64,000 bases of DNA from Lachnospiraceae bacterium (GCA_900759665.1 CAAEWE010000018.1:140092-204091), one strand, 5' to 3'; positions 33,934 to 43,671 are shown, numbered from the stretch's first letter. Program-made: numbers and translations. Notes: a model not told the origin generated them from the sequence alone.

Positions 33934-34401
33934 ATGAAGATAAAAATAGAACTGGACAGTGATCTGACAGAAAATGAGATCATTATCCGGTGTCCGGCTT
34001 TGACCGAGGAGATTCAGACACTCCAACAGGTTATTTCAGACGCCGTACCGGAGCATCCAAGAATGACCTTTTATAAAGGGGACGCACAGTATTTTCTGAA
34101 GCTGGAGGATATTCTGTTTTTTGAAACGGAGGAGAAATGGATCAATGTCCATACGGCAGAGGACATCTTCCAGACGAAACAGAAGCTGTATGAGCTGGAG
34201 GAACTACTGCCCCGCTATTTTCTGCGGATCTCAAAGTCCGCCATATTAAATACCCGTAAGGTGTATTCAATTCATAAGAATATTGCGGCATCCAGCGTGG
34301 TGGAATTTGTTGACAGCCACAAGCAGGTTTTTGTATCACGAAACTATTATAAAGCATTGCTTCATCAGATGGAGCTGAATCATTATCAAAAGGAAAGGTA
34401 A
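33934..34401 (+). CDS. LytTR-domain transcriptional regulator
   Basis: 155 residues from the ATG at 33934. A short N-terminal region (1-55) has no receiver domain. A LytTR DNA-binding domain follows (about 60-150), with YFLKLEDILFFETEEKWINVH and PRYFLRISKSAILNTRKV. It probably controls its own operon through the repeats at 33813-33848. The next gene, 10 nt downstream, is a LiaF-like membrane protein. This pairing is common in Firmicutes without a classical kinase, so the signal may come through the membrane partner. Confidence 0.9.
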   Translation: MKIKIELDSDLTENEIIIRCPALTEEIQTLQQVISDAVPEHPRMTFYKGDAQYFLKLEDILFFETEEKWINVHTAEDIFQTKQKLYELEELLPRYFLRISKSAILNTRKVYSIHKNIAASSVVEFVDSHKQVFVSRNYYKALLHQMELNHYQKER

Positions 34402-34411
34402 GGGATATATT

Positions 34412-35149
34412 ATGAAAAATCATTCAACACACGGCATTGATAAGCTGTTCTGGGGCGTATTTTTTGTGGCGGGAGCTGCCATGCTGATCTTGAGTAAGCT
34501 GGGAACGCTGCCGGATCTGTCCTTTGTAAGCATTATATTTACGATCATATTTGCATGGACCTTTATTAAAGGTATTTTCACGGTCAATTTTTTTGAAATT
34601 TTATTTTCTGCGGCATTTCTTGCCTGCATCTATGATGATATGCTGGGAATTACAGCCCTGACACCTTGGACGGTTCTGGGAGCGGCACTCCTTGGATCCA
34701 TCGGTCTGAGCATTTTGTTCCCACGGAAGCACACATGGCATATCTTCCACCACGCAAAATCCGATGACAGTATCCGGTATGCGGAGGATGTCATAGATAT
34801 ACCGGACGAGGATGTGATCCATATGGAAAATTCCTTTGGAGCTTCGATCAAGTATATCAATTCCCAGAACTTCCGCAGTGCCCAGCTGGAAAACAGTTTT
34901 GGAGAGATGAAGGTATATTATGATAATGCGATTACCACCGAGAAGCAGGTATATACGAAGATTGATGTAGCATTTGGTAATATGGTGCTGTATGTGCCAA
35001 AGACATGGCAGGTGATCAATAATATTGACTGTTCGTTTGGTGCGGTGAACATCAAGAACCAGAAGAGCTATACCCCACTGCCGGAGGCACCGGTGCTTGT
35101 GATCACGGGAAGCGTGGCATTTGGCGGCGCAGAGATCATATATGTGTAG
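34412..35149 (+). CDS. LiaF-like membrane protein
   Basis: 245 residues. Four N-terminal spans (about 10-105) are followed by a soluble C-terminal domain with repeated MENSFGASIKYIN, LENSFGEMKVYYD and DCSFGAVNI units, the beta-helical LiaF C-terminal (cell-wall-active antibiotic response) pattern. In the Lia system LiaF restrains envelope-stress signalling. Here it most likely modulates the LytTR protein encoded just upstream. Confidence 0.85.
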   Translation: MKNHSTHGIDKLFWGVFFVAGAAMLILSKLGTLPDLSFVSIIFTIIFAWTFIKGIFTVNFFEILFSAAFLACIYDDMLGITALTPWTVLGAALLGSIGLSILFPRKHTWHIFHHAKSDDSIRYAEDVIDIPDEDVIHMENSFGASIKYINSQNFRSAQLENSFGEMKVYYDNAITTEKQVYTKIDVAFGNMVLYVPKTWQVINNIDCSFGAVNIKNQKSYTPLPEAPVLVITGSVAFGGAEIIYV

Positions 35150-35181
35150 GCGGTGATAATAGTATTAATAGTATTTAGATT

Positions 35182-35220
35182 AAAAAGGAGTGCCCTTCAA
35201 ATGAAGTGCACTCCTTTGTT
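35182..35220. terminator. Bidirectional terminator
   Basis: AAAGGAGTGC (35184-35193) pairs with GCACTCCTTT (35208-35217), with an A-run on the left serving the converging GGGtGRT gene. Confidence 0.8.
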
Positions 35221-35265
35221 ATGATCAAAGCTATAATTCTAATTAGATCCGATATCTGCGGATTC

Positions 35266-36276
35266 TTAGAACTTGCCTGCGTCAGCAGCTTCCTGTACAG
35301 CTACTGCTACAGCAACTGTCATACCAACCATTGGGTTGTTACCTGCACCGATCAGACCCATCATCTCAACGTGAGCCGGTACAGAAGAAGAACCTGCGAA
35401 CTGTGCATCACTATGCATACGTCCTAAAGTATCTGTCATACCATAGGAAGCAGGACCTGCAGCCATGTTATCCGGGTGAAGGGTACGTCCTGTACCACCA
35501 CCGGAAGCAACGGAGAAGTATTTCTTACCCTGCTCCAGGCACTCTTTCTTGTAAGTACCTGCAACCGGATGCTGGAAACGTGTAGGGTTTGTAGAGTTAC
35601 CTGTGATAGATACGTCTACGCCCTCTTTGTGCATGATAGCAACACCCTCTGGTACAGAGTTTGCACCATAGCAGTTAACCTTTGCACGAAGTCCCTCAGA
35701 ATAAGACTTACGGAATACTTCCTTAACCTCGTTTTTGTATGGATCAAACTCAGTCTCAACGAATGTGAATCCATTGATACGGGAGATGATCTGGGCAGCA
35801 TCCTTACCAAGACCGTTAAGGATAACACGAAGTGGCTCTTTACGAACCTTGTTTGCCTTCTCAGCGATACCGATCGCACCCTCTGCTGCTGCGAATGACT
35901 CGTGACCAGCCAGGAATGCGAAGCACTTGGTATCCTCCTCAAGGAGCATCTTACCAAGGTTACCATGTCCTAAACCTACCTTACGTGTATCTGCAACAGA
36001 ACCCGGGATACAGAAAGACTGAAGTCCCTCTCCGATTGCTGCTGCTGCTTCTGATGCCTTACGGCAGTTTTTCTTGATTGCGATTGCTGCACCTACTATG
36101 TATGCCCAGCAAGCGTTCTCGAAACAAATTGGCTGGATTCCCTTTACCTGATTGTAAACATCAAGTCCAGCATCCTTTGTAATTTTCTCTGCTTCTTCAA
36201 TGGAAGAAATACCATAGCTGTTCAACACTTTGTTGATCTGGTCAATTCTTCTCTCATATGATTCAAATAATGCCAT
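35266..36276 (-). CDS. GGGtGRT family protein
   Basis: 336 residues of the GGGtGRT family, named for its signature, here GGGTGRT at 259-265. The biochemical role is not established to my knowledge. The sequence is Ala/Gly-rich and soluble, with several invariant-looking cysteines (Cys51, 56, 71, 89, 118, 202, 246). Codon choice is strongly biased, as for a highly expressed gene. It follows an Fe-S scaffold-like gene by 21 nt, and the two are a fixed pair in many anaerobes. A role with Fe-S or a redox cofactor is inference from that pairing. Confidence 0.88.
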   Translation of the reverse strand: MALFESYERRIDQINKVLNSYGISSIEEAEKITKDAGLDVYNQVKGIQPICFENACWAYIVGAAIAIKKNCRKASEAAAAIGEGLQSFCIPGSVADTRKVGLGHGNLGKMLLEEDTKCFAFLAGHESFAAAEGAIGIAEKANKVRKEPLRVILNGLGKDAAQIISRINGFTFVETEFDPYKNEVKEVFRKSYSEGLRAKVNCYGANSVPEGVAIMHKEGVDVSITGNSTNPTRFQHPVAGTYKKECLEQGKKYFSVASGGGTGRTLHPDNMAAGPASYGMTDTLGRMHSDAQFAGSSSVPAHVEMMGLIGAGNNPMVGMTVAVAVAVQEAADAGKF

Positions 36277-36297
36277 GATTCGTTTGCCTCCTTTTCT

Positions 36298-37005
36298 TTA
36301 TTTTGCGATCTCTTCATCAGTTCTCGGATCAATGAGCTTCACTGCGTCAGCAACACGTCCGTACTGTCCGGATGCCTTGTCCCATGCAGTATTAGGATCA
36401 TCACCCTTCTTGATGAAATCTGTCATCTTACCAAGGTTTACAAACTTATAACCAATGATCATATCCTCATCATCCAATGCGATTGCAGTAACATAACCCT
36501 CTGCCATCTCTAAGTAACGAGGTCCCTTCTTCAGAGTACCGTACATAGTACCAACCTGGGAACGAAGACCCTTTCCAAGATCCTCAAGACCGGCACCGAT
36601 AGCAAGTCCATCCTCAGAGAATGCACTCTGGGAACGACCGTAAACGATCTGAAGGAATAACTCTCTCATTGCTGTATTGATCGCATCACAAACCAAGTCC
36701 GTATTGAGTGCCTCCATAACAGTCAGACCCGGGAGAATCTCAGCAGCCATAGCTGCAGAATGTGTCATACCAGAACATCCAACAGTCTCAACGAGAGCCT
36801 CCTGAATGATACCTTCCTTTACATTAAGGCTCAGCTTGCAGCAGCCCTGCTGAGGTGCACACCAGCCAATACCATGTGTAAAACCGGAAATATCCTTAAC
36901 TTCCTTTGCCTGAACCCATTTTGCTTCCTCAGGGATTGGTGCAGCTCCATGATGCACACCCTGGGCAACAGGGCACATGTTTTCTACTTCCTGTGAATAA
37001 ACCAT
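36298..37005 (-). CDS. NifU/IscU-like Fe-S scaffold partner of GGGtGRT
   Basis: 235 residues. Contains a scaffold-like core with cysteines at 49, 55/56, 77 and 106 (GWCAPQQGCCKL, VGCSGMTHSA) but is longer than IscU and has an extra C-terminal domain (about 150-235). It probably carries or delivers an Fe-S cluster to its partner. GAAAGGAGC precedes the ATG. First gene of the pair. No desulfurase gene is adjacent. Confidence 0.82.
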   Translation of the reverse strand: MVYSQEVENMCPVAQGVHHGAAPIPEEAKWVQAKEVKDISGFTHGIGWCAPQQGCCKLSLNVKEGIIQEALVETVGCSGMTHSAAMAAEILPGLTVMEALNTDLVCDAINTAMRELFLQIVYGRSQSAFSEDGLAIGAGLEDLGKGLRSQVGTMYGTLKKGPRYLEMAEGYVTAIALDDEDMIIGYKFVNLGKMTDFIKKGDDPNTAWDKASGQYGRVADAVKLIDPRTDEEIAK

Positions 37006-37034
37006 GATTTTGCTCCTTTCAATATGCTTTTTAT

Positions 37035-37051
37035 CTGCGGCATTACCGCAG
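37035..37051 (-). promoter_or_regulatory. Leader hairpin of the scaffold-GGGtGRT operon
   Basis: CTGCGG-N5-CCGCAG in the 5' untranslated region, about 30 nt before the start. May protect the mRNA 5' end. Confidence 0.45.
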
Positions 37052-37121
37052 TCCTAATTACATTTTCGCACAAAATTTGTATTTAGTCTACACCTTTTGA
37101 CAAAAAAACTCACCAAAAATT

Positions 37122-37796
37122 TTAATTGATGGATTTTTCGACAATTTCCCCCTGGCGTTTGTAGATACTTCCTTTTGGAATATATCCTCTGACCATGGAT
37201 AAAGGGTAGACATTGGTATTGCTGCCGATGATGGTTCCCGGATTGAGGACACTGTTACAGCCAACCTCCACATAATTGCCGAGGATGGCTCCCATTTTCT
37301 TTAAGCCCGTGGCGATCACATCATCATTATAGCGGATCGTCACCTTTGTTTTGTCGGATTTGACATTGGAGGTAATGGAGCCGGCTCCCATATGGGACTT
37401 ATATCCGAGAATGGAATCTCCGACATAATTGTAATGAGGTACCTGTACATTGTTAAAGAGAATGACATTTTTTAGCTCGGTGGAGTTTCCCACAACGCAG
37501 TTCTCTCCTACAATGGCGTTGCCGCGGATGAAGGCACACTGGCGGACCTCCGCATTTTTCCCGATGATACATGGACCATTGATGGATGCGGTCGGCGCAA
37601 TGGTGGCTGATCTGGCGATCCAGACATTTTCGCCCTTCTGCTCATATTCATCGGCCGGTAAACCGGCACCCAGTGTCATGATGAAATCTCCGATGTGAGG
37701 CAGCACCTCCCATGGAAACTCCCGGTCGGTAAAGATATCTCTGGCGATGGTCTCGTCAAAATTAAATAAGTTTTTGTTTTTTAATGCATCGTACAT
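37122..37796 (-). CDS. Left-handed beta-helix (hexapeptide) nucleotidyltransferase-like protein
   Basis: 224 residues. The C-terminal two thirds (from about 55) are imperfect hexapeptide repeats (IGKNAEV, IVGENCVVG, VGDSILGYKSHMG), forming a left-handed parallel beta-helix like the GlmU acyltransferase half. The short N-terminal part is not a full pyrophosphorylase. Probably a sugar O- or N-acyltransferase or a regulator. AGGAAAGGG precedes the ATG. Downstream of topB in the same direction. Confidence 0.8.
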   Translation of the reverse strand: MYDALKNKNLFNFDETIARDIFTDREFPWEVLPHIGDFIMTLGAGLPADEYEQKGENVWIARSATIAPTASINGPCIIGKNAEVRQCAFIRGNAIVGENCVVGNSTELKNVILFNNVQVPHYNYVGDSILGYKSHMGAGSITSNVKSDKTKVTIRYNDDVIATGLKKMGAILGNYVEVGCNSVLNPGTIIGSNTNVYPLSMVRGYIPKGSIYKRQGEIVEKSIN

Positions 37797-37859
37797 AGTT
37801 TTCCCTTTCCTATTACGTTCTGACCTTAAAATACAAGGATTCAGATTGCGTGATATGTG

Positions 37860-39938
37860 TTATTTCTTGTAATAAACAGCGGCTTCATCAAACTTTTTCC
37901 GAAGGTATCCCTGATTGTTCAGCCCCTTGACACCATTGACCCATTTGGCAATATAGTTTTCCAGCTTTGCCATATATTCGTCCTCGGTGATGGTTCCCTC
38001 TGCCATATAGGTCAGCCCCTTTTCCCAGCTTGCGGTAAGCTCCGGGTTTAAGAGGGAACGGATGGAGGAATCCACTACATCATAGACCATTTCCCCCAGA
38101 AACTCAGGTGTGATGATCTGTGTTTTTTTGTTCAGTTTGAGGTATTTTTTCGCTACAAGCTTACTGAGAATTTCGGCTCTTGTGGCACTGGTGCCAATGC
38201 CGCTTCCTTTGATCTGGGAACGAAGCTCTTCATCCTCGATCAGCTGTCCTGCATTTTCCATGGCAAGGATCAGGGAACCGGAATTGTACCGTTTTGGTGG
38301 TGATGTCTCGCCTTCCTTGATCTCCAGACGGTTCAGATCGATCTCGGTTCCTTTTTTGATCTGCTTCATCAAGGCGATCAATTCCTCGTCGAAGGTATCC
38401 TTTTCTTCTTCGGAGACATTTTCCGCATTCTGGTCACCGGACTCCTTTGCGGCCGTTTTCTTTTTGTTGGAAAAGGACGCATCGGCAATTTCCAAATACC
38501 CCTGCTGCAGCATAATACGGATTCCGGAGAAGAAACGTTCCTGCTCCCGCACGGCGGTGAGACTGATCTTCTGGTACTCAGCCGGAGGATAAAAGATACA
38601 CAGGAAACGGCGTACGATCACCTCGTAGACCCGCTGTGCCGTCAGACTGGTGCTTCGCAGTGCACCAAAGCCCTGTCCGGTTGGGATAATGGCATAGTGA
38701 TCCGTGATCTTTTTGTCATCGCAGTATCTGGTGGAGGCAATCTTCTGATAGCTTGTGCCCGCCAGGATCTTTTCTGCAATCTCCTTTACGATGGGATAAT
38801 TGCGAAGACCACCGATATTTTTGTGGATCTCCTTGGAAACGGCGGTAGAAAGTACACGGGCATCTGTTCTTGGGTATGTAACCAGCTTTTTTTCGTAAAG
38901 CTCCTGAACGATCTTTAAGGTTTCGTCCGGGCTGATCTTGAACAGCTTGGAACAGACATTTTGCAGCTCTGCCAGATTAAATAATAAAGGCGGATTCTTT
39001 TTTTCTTTTTTACGTTCGACCTTTTCTACAATGACCTTGCGACTTTCAATGCCTGCCTCCGGCTGGAAGCAGTTTTCTGGATTTTCTGCTGGAAATCCCA
39101 GAGTCTGACATAGAACCTGTGCATCCGGTTTTTCCTTGAAGCCATTTTCCTTATAAAGCTTTGGGGACTGAAAATAAGCGGAGCCCTCAACGCTGCGCCA
39201 TTCTCCGTCAAACTCTTTGCCTTCATAGGAAAAATGACCCATAACCCGGTAAAATGGTGTTTTGACAAAGCCTCGGATCTCCCGCTCACGGCGGACAACC
39301 ATCCCCAGCACGCAGGTCATAACACGTCCTACGGCAATGGCTGCGTATTTGGCACCTTTCCGGTAGTTCATAATGGTCTGGCTGTACTTTAAAGAAAGAA
39401 CACGGGAGAAATTGATGCCCATCAGATAATCTTCTTTGGCGCGGAGATATGCGGAAGCTGCCAGATTGTCATACTCCGACAGGGGCTTTGCCTCCTTGAT
39501 ACCGCGGCGGATCTCCTCCTCGGTCTGAGAATCGATCCAGACACGCCGTTTCTCTTTGGTGTCCGGCACCTCTGCCATCTGATCCACCAGACGGTAAATA
39601 TATTCGCCTTCCCGTCCAGAGTCAGTACAGACATAGATCCGCTCCACATCGGGACGGTTTAACAGCCCTTTTACGATATTAAACTGCTTCTTTACATCCG
39701 GGATCAGCTCGTAAAGGAACTTTTCCGGCATAAAGGGAATGGTATTTAAGGACCATTTTTTGAGTGCCGGATCATAGACCTCCGGATAGCTCATGGTGAC
39801 CAGATGTCCGACGCACCAGGTTACCACATAATCGGAGGATTCCAGATAGCCATTGCCGGCATTCCCGTTTACTCCTAAGGTTTTTGCAAATTCCTTTGCC
39901 ACGCTTGGTTTCTCCGCAATAAATAACTCTTTTCCCAT
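37860..39938 (-). CDS. topB: DNA topoisomerase III (type IA)
   Basis: 692 residues. The TOPRIM domain has Glu9 (AEKPSVA) and SGREGE (107-112, where many have DREGE). The catalytic tyrosine is Tyr355 in TYPRTDARV. The C-terminal part is basic with no zinc fingers. It relaxes negatively supercoiled DNA and resolves recombination intermediates. No ribosome site precedes its ATG: the 6 nt between the stop of the 58-aa gene and this start are ATATTT, so it probably depends on re-initiation after the small gene. Confidence 0.94.
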   Translation of the reverse strand: MGKELFIAEKPSVAKEFAKTLGVNGNAGNGYLESSDYVVTWCVGHLVTMSYPEVYDPALKKWSLNTIPFMPEKFLYELIPDVKKQFNIVKGLLNRPDVERIYVCTDSGREGEYIYRLVDQMAEVPDTKEKRRVWIDSQTEEEIRRGIKEAKPLSEYDNLAASAYLRAKEDYLMGINFSRVLSLKYSQTIMNYRKGAKYAAIAVGRVMTCVLGMVVRREREIRGFVKTPFYRVMGHFSYEGKEFDGEWRSVEGSAYFQSPKLYKENGFKEKPDAQVLCQTLGFPAENPENCFQPEAGIESRKVIVEKVERKKEKKNPPLLFNLAELQNVCSKLFKISPDETLKIVQELYEKKLVTYPRTDARVLSTAVSKEIHKNIGGLRNYPIVKEIAEKILAGTSYQKIASTRYCDDKKITDHYAIIPTGQGFGALRSTSLTAQRVYEVIVRRFLCIFYPPAEYQKISLTAVREQERFFSGIRIMLQQGYLEIADASFSNKKKTAAKESGDQNAENVSEEEKDTFDEELIALMKQIKKGTEIDLNRLEIKEGETSPPKRYNSGSLILAMENAGQLIEDEELRSQIKGSGIGTSATRAEILSKLVAKKYLKLNKKTQIITPEFLGEMVYDVVDSSIRSLLNPELTASWEKGLTYMAEGTITEDEYMAKLENYIAKWVNGVKGLNNQGYLRKKFDEAAVYYKK

Positions 39939-39944
39939 AAATAT

Positions 39945-40121
39945 TTATTCAGCAGAACTGCCGATATTTCCCTTCTGTACTTTGGCCCAGGCACTGCATC
40001 CAAAGATAATTCCTACAATGGCGATACCTGTAATGCATACATATTTTACGATCTTTGTGACATTGACTTCGACATGGACAGAAGTTCCATGTGTCTGATC
40101 CGGTTTATTTTTACAAATCAT
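39945..40121 (-). CDS. Small single-pass membrane protein upstream of topB (58 aa)
   Basis: Start ATG at 40119-40121 with AAAGGAAAG upstream. A polar N-terminus is followed by one span (about 24-46, ending in IIFGCSAW). The stop is 6 nt before topB, which has no ribosome site. Family not recognised. Its good site and tight coupling argue that it is real. Confidence 0.65.
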   Translation of the reverse strand: MICKNKPDQTHGTSVHVEVNVTKIVKYVCITGIAIVGIIFGCSAWAKVQKGNIGSSAE

Positions 40122-40211
40122 ATTCTTTCCTTTCCTGAGAATACATCAGATTCTCTGATAGATATTATAATGCTGGTGTCAAAAAAATTCTGGCATTAAA
40201 GAACGGTTATT

Positions 40212-40847
40212 TTAGTAACCTAATTCCTCTCCCACAAGGATCACCTTGATCCTGCCGGGGATTCTTGAAAATCTGGTTATCACTGTCTGGGCGCAGATGC
40301 AGTCACTGGTCAGACAGTCAGCACATCTGCCGTACTGGGCGCACGGAGTTTTCAGGCCGAGACGCAGTGCATTTGGCGGTGAAGCCATATTATGGACTCT
40401 TGCAATACCGCTTTGGACGTCCGGCACGATCTTATTCATGCCGGCGATCACAATGACCTGCTGTGGGCCGTGGCAGAGACAGGCAACACGGTTGCCGGCT
40501 CCGTCAATGTTGACCAGTTCTCCGTCGATCGTAATGGCATTGGAGCTCATAAAATAGACATCGGAGGTAACGATTTTGCCGTACATTTCCCGCTTTTCCT
40601 CCGGAGTGATTGCTGCGGCACGGTCAAATAAGGTATAATCGGACTCTTTGAGATCATCTAACAGTCCGATCTCCTGCAGTGTTTCAGAACCGCCCCAGGA
40701 AATGGTACATCCGGGTGTCAGAAAACGCTTTGCTTTTGCATTGGCCTCCTCACGGTCTGTACAATAGTATCCCTCAATTCCTCTGGCATTAAACTTGCCG
40801 ATCATATTTTCCGCAATATTTTCATAGTATTCCTGTTTATAGGACAT
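40212..40847 (-). CDS. LUD-domain protein (lactate utilisation LutC-like)
   Basis: 211 residues of the LUD family (YkgG/LutC-like). CTISWGGSETLQEIG and VYFMSSNAITIDGELVNIDGAGNRV are typical. A cysteine-rich segment near the C-terminus (CAQYGRCADCLTSDCICAQ) suggests an Fe-S or zinc site. Stand-alone members are widespread in Clostridia and need not be part of LutABC; no lutA or lutB is nearby. AAAGGAGGATG lies before the start. Confidence 0.85.
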   Translation of the reverse strand: MSYKQEYYENIAENMIGKFNARGIEGYYCTDREEANAKAKRFLTPGCTISWGGSETLQEIGLLDDLKESDYTLFDRAAAITPEEKREMYGKIVTSDVYFMSSNAITIDGELVNIDGAGNRVACLCHGPQQVIVIAGMNKIVPDVQSGIARVHNMASPPNALRLGLKTPCAQYGRCADCLTSDCICAQTVITRFSRIPGRIKVILVGEELGY

Positions 40848-41012
40848 GGTAACATCCTCCTTTGTAATAATATGATGTTGATAAAAGCACAGGCACCTTT
40901 GAAAGAAAAAGGTGCCCCGTCTGCTTTCCTGTGAGTTGTTACGCAGGATTTTATGAAAGTGGCTGTGACCACTTGTTATTGCTCATTCTGTCATATGGGT
41001 CAGAATAAGTGA
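40848..41012 (-). promoter_or_regulatory. Structured leader upstream of the LUD gene
   Basis: Three hairpins lie between glyA and the LUD gene. They are GGCACCTTT/AAAGGTGCC (40892-40900 with 40908-40916), an AAGTGG/CCACTT stem near 40960, and an ATTCTG/CAGAAT stem near 40990. None has a clear T-tract. It could be the glyA mRNA end or a regulatory leader; no known riboswitch was recognised. Confidence 0.35.
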
Positions 41013-42254
41013 TTATTCATATAATGGGTATTTGTCGGTCAGGCTCTTGACGATCGCTGTTGCTTTCTCCTTGTTTGCCTCCGGATCATTTACCATCAGT
41101 GCGATTGCCTCTGCAACCTGATCCATATCGTCGGTATTAAAGCCTCTGGTTGTAACAGCGGCTGTACCAAGACGGATACCACTTGTGACAAATGGAGACT
41201 GTGGATCGTTTGGAATGGTGTTTTTGTTGCAGGTGATATGTGCCTCATCAAGCCACTTCTCTACTTCCTTACCGGTCAGACCCTTATCTGCAAGATCTAC
41301 TAACATCAGATGGTTATCGGTACCGCCGGATACAATCTTAAGACCACGGCTCTGAAGACCCTTTGCAAGTGCCTGCGCATTATCAATGATATTTTTGCCG
41401 TATTCCTTAAAGCTTGGATCCAGTGCTTCTTTGAAGCAGACTGCCTTTGCAGCAATCACATGCATCAGAGGACCGCCCTGGATTCCAGGGAACAGAGCCT
41501 TATTCAGCTTATGCTCCTCTGCAAACTCCTTGCTGGAAAGGATCATACCTCCACGAGGACCACGAAGAGTCTTGTGGGTTGTGGTCGTGGTAACATGTGC
41601 ATATGGGATTGGGCTTTCATGATACCCTGCAGCCACAAGACCGGCAATATGAGCCATATCTACCATCAGGTAAGCTCCTACCTCGTCTGCAATCTCACGG
41701 AAACGCTTGAAATCAATTTTTCTGGCATATGCACTGGCACCGGCAACGATCAGCTTTGGCTGGCATTCTTTTGCGATGCGCTCTACCTCGTCATAATCAA
41801 TGAAACCGTCATCATTGACACCGTAAGGAACGCAGTGGAAATATTTGCCGGAAAGGTTGACAGGACTTCCATGGGTCAGATGTCCGCCATGATCCAGATT
41901 CATTCCCATGAAGGTGTCTCCCGGATTCATCAAGGCAAAAAATACAGTCATATTGGCCTGGGCACCGGAATGAGGCTGTACATTGGCATAGGTGCATCCG
42001 AATAATTCCATGGCTCTGTCTCTGGCAAGATCCTCGACAACATCTACATGCTGGCAGCCGCCATAATAACGCTTTCCAGGATAACCCTCGGCGTATTTAT
42101 TGGTCAGTGTGCTTCCCATTGCGGACATCACTGCCTTGCTGACAAGATTCTCGGATGCGATCAGCTCGATATTCTCGCGCTGTCTGTTGGTTTCTGCTGT
42201 GATCGCTGCTGCAATTTCAGGATCGAAGCTTTCAACGTCTGAAAATGGATACAT
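41013..42254 (-). CDS. glyA: Serine hydroxymethyltransferase
   Basis: A 413-residue PLP enzyme that interconverts serine and glycine and charges tetrahydrofolate. The PLP lysine is Lys228 in [22 protein letters not shown] and [13 protein letters not shown] are standard. CAAGGAGGAG precedes the ATG. Located 76 nt after purD, so one-carbon units and glycine for purine synthesis may be co-expressed. Confidence 0.97.
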   Translation of the reverse strand: MYPFSDVESFDPEIAAAITAETNRQRENIELIASENLVSKAVMSAMGSTLTNKYAEGYPGKRYYGGCQHVDVVEDLARDRAMELFGCTYANVQPHSGAQANMTVFFALMNPGDTFMGMNLDHGGHLTHGSPVNLSGKYFHCVPYGVNDDGFIDYDEVERIAKECQPKLIVAGASAYARKIDFKRFREIADEVGAYLMVDMAHIAGLVAAGYHESPIPYAHVTTTTTHKTLRGPRGGMILSSKEFAEEHKLNKALFPGIQGGPLMHVIAAKAVCFKEALDPSFKEYGKNIIDNAQALAKGLQSRGLKIVSGGTDNHLMLVDLADKGLTGKEVEKWLDEAHITCNKNTIPNDPQSPFVTSGIRLGTAAVTTRGFNTDDMDQVAEAIALMVNDPEANKEKATAIVKSLTDKYPLYE

Positions 42255-42330
42255 GTTTTCTCCTCCTTGTTTATGTCAAAATTTTAGTTGCTAATATCAG
42301 GTGTCGGGTTATGAAAATAACTCAGACATA

Positions 42331-43605
42331 TTATTGGGCATCATCGATGGCTTTGCCAATGTCGTGACGCATATATTTGTTTTCAAAGGAAATCCACTCG
42401 GTTGCCTCATAGGCATTTTTGCGGGCTTCCTTTAAGTCCCTGCCTTTGGCTGTGACACCGAGAACACGTCCGCCGTTTGTCACAATCCCCTCATCGGTCA
42501 GCTTGGTGCCGGCATGGAATACATAATAACCATCCTTGCCATCGAAATTCTCCAGTCCGGAAATAAGCTTGCCCTTCTCATAATGCTCCGGATATCCATC
42601 GGAAGCAAGAACGACACAGACAGCGGCATTATCCTCAAACTGCAGGTCGATCTGATCCAGCTTGCCGTCAATACATGCATCGATCACGTCAATGATGTCG
42701 TTTTTCATACGAGGTAGAACAACCTGGGCTTCCGGATCGCCAAAACGTGCATTGTACTCTAAGACCTTTGGACCGTCGGCGGTCATCATCAGACCCACGA
42801 AAAGAATACCGACAAAATCTCTGCCCTCTGCCTTCATGGCATCCATGGTTGGCTGGTAGATCTTCTCCTCGCAGAACTTCTGAATCTCCTCGGTATAGAA
42901 AGGACTTGGAGAAAATGTTCCCATACCACCGGTATTTAACCCCTGATCGCCATCCTTGGCACGCTTGTGATCCTGTGCACTTGTCATAGGCTTGATATGG
43001 GTACCGTCACAGAAACAGAGAACGGAAGCCTCACGGCCGACCATAAAGTCCTCGATCACGACAGTATCACCGGCATCACCAAACTGCTTGTCAAGCATCA
43101 AAGTAGCAATGCCTGCCTCTGCTTCCTCGAGATTCTGACAGATCAGCACACCCTTTCCGAGGGCAAGTCCATCTGCCTTTAATACGATTGGAAAATTGCA
43201 TCCTCCCAGATAGAGCAGTGCTTCTTCCGGAGAATGAAATGTCTCATAGTGACAGGTCGGAATATCATATTTCTTCATGAGATCCTTTGAAAAGCTTTTG
43301 GAGCCCTCGATGATCGCTGCGTTTTTGCGGGGACCAAAGACACGTAAGCCTCGCTCCTCGAAAACGTCAACGATACCGCCAACTAATGGATCATCCATAC
43401 CGATGATAGTCAGATCGATCTGATTGTCCTCGGCAAAGTCCGCCAGCTTATCAAATTCCATTGCAGTGATATCAACGCATTCTGCAATCTGGGCGATTCC
43501 TCCGTTGCCCGGAGCACAGTAAATCTTATCAACTCTTTTACTCTGAGATACGCTCCATGCGATCGCATGCTCACGTCCACCGCTTCCTACGATTAATACT
43601 TTCAT
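42331..43605 (-). CDS. purD: Phosphoribosylamine-glycine ligase
   Basis: A 424-residue ATP-grasp enzyme, second step of purine synthesis. N-terminal VLIVGSGGREHAIAW, ATP-binding KADGLALGKGV and NTGGMGTFSPSPF, and metal site EYNARFGDPE. AATGGAGGC precedes the ATG. Third in purM-purN-purD-glyA. Confidence 0.97.
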   Translation of the reverse strand: MKVLIVGSGGREHAIAWSVSQSKRVDKIYCAPGNGGIAQIAECVDITAMEFDKLADFAEDNQIDLTIIGMDDPLVGGIVDVFEERGLRVFGPRKNAAIIEGSKSFSKDLMKKYDIPTCHYETFHSPEEALLYLGGCNFPIVLKADGLALGKGVLICQNLEEAEAGIATLMLDKQFGDAGDTVVIEDFMVGREASVLCFCDGTHIKPMTSAQDHKRAKDGDQGLNTGGMGTFSPSPFYTEEIQKFCEEKIYQPTMDAMKAEGRDFVGILFVGLMMTADGPKVLEYNARFGDPEAQVVLPRMKNDIIDVIDACIDGKLDQIDLQFEDNAAVCVVLASDGYPEHYEKGKLISGLENFDGKDGYYVFHAGTKLTDEGIVTNGGRVLGVTAKGRDLKEARKNAYEATEWISFENKYMRHDIGKAIDDAQ

Positions 43606-43671
43606 GTTTAAGCCTCCATTCCGCCACTTTTTGCGGCGTCATAAATTTACGCTGTGATGTATAAAAAATCG

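Noticed and set aside
40848..41012. Riboswitch (glycine, ZTP or THF) near glyA
   Set aside because: Hairpins exist but sit downstream of glyA and none of the known conserved cores was found.
41310..42005. 231-codon plus-strand frame
   Set aside because: Antisense to glyA, no start signal.
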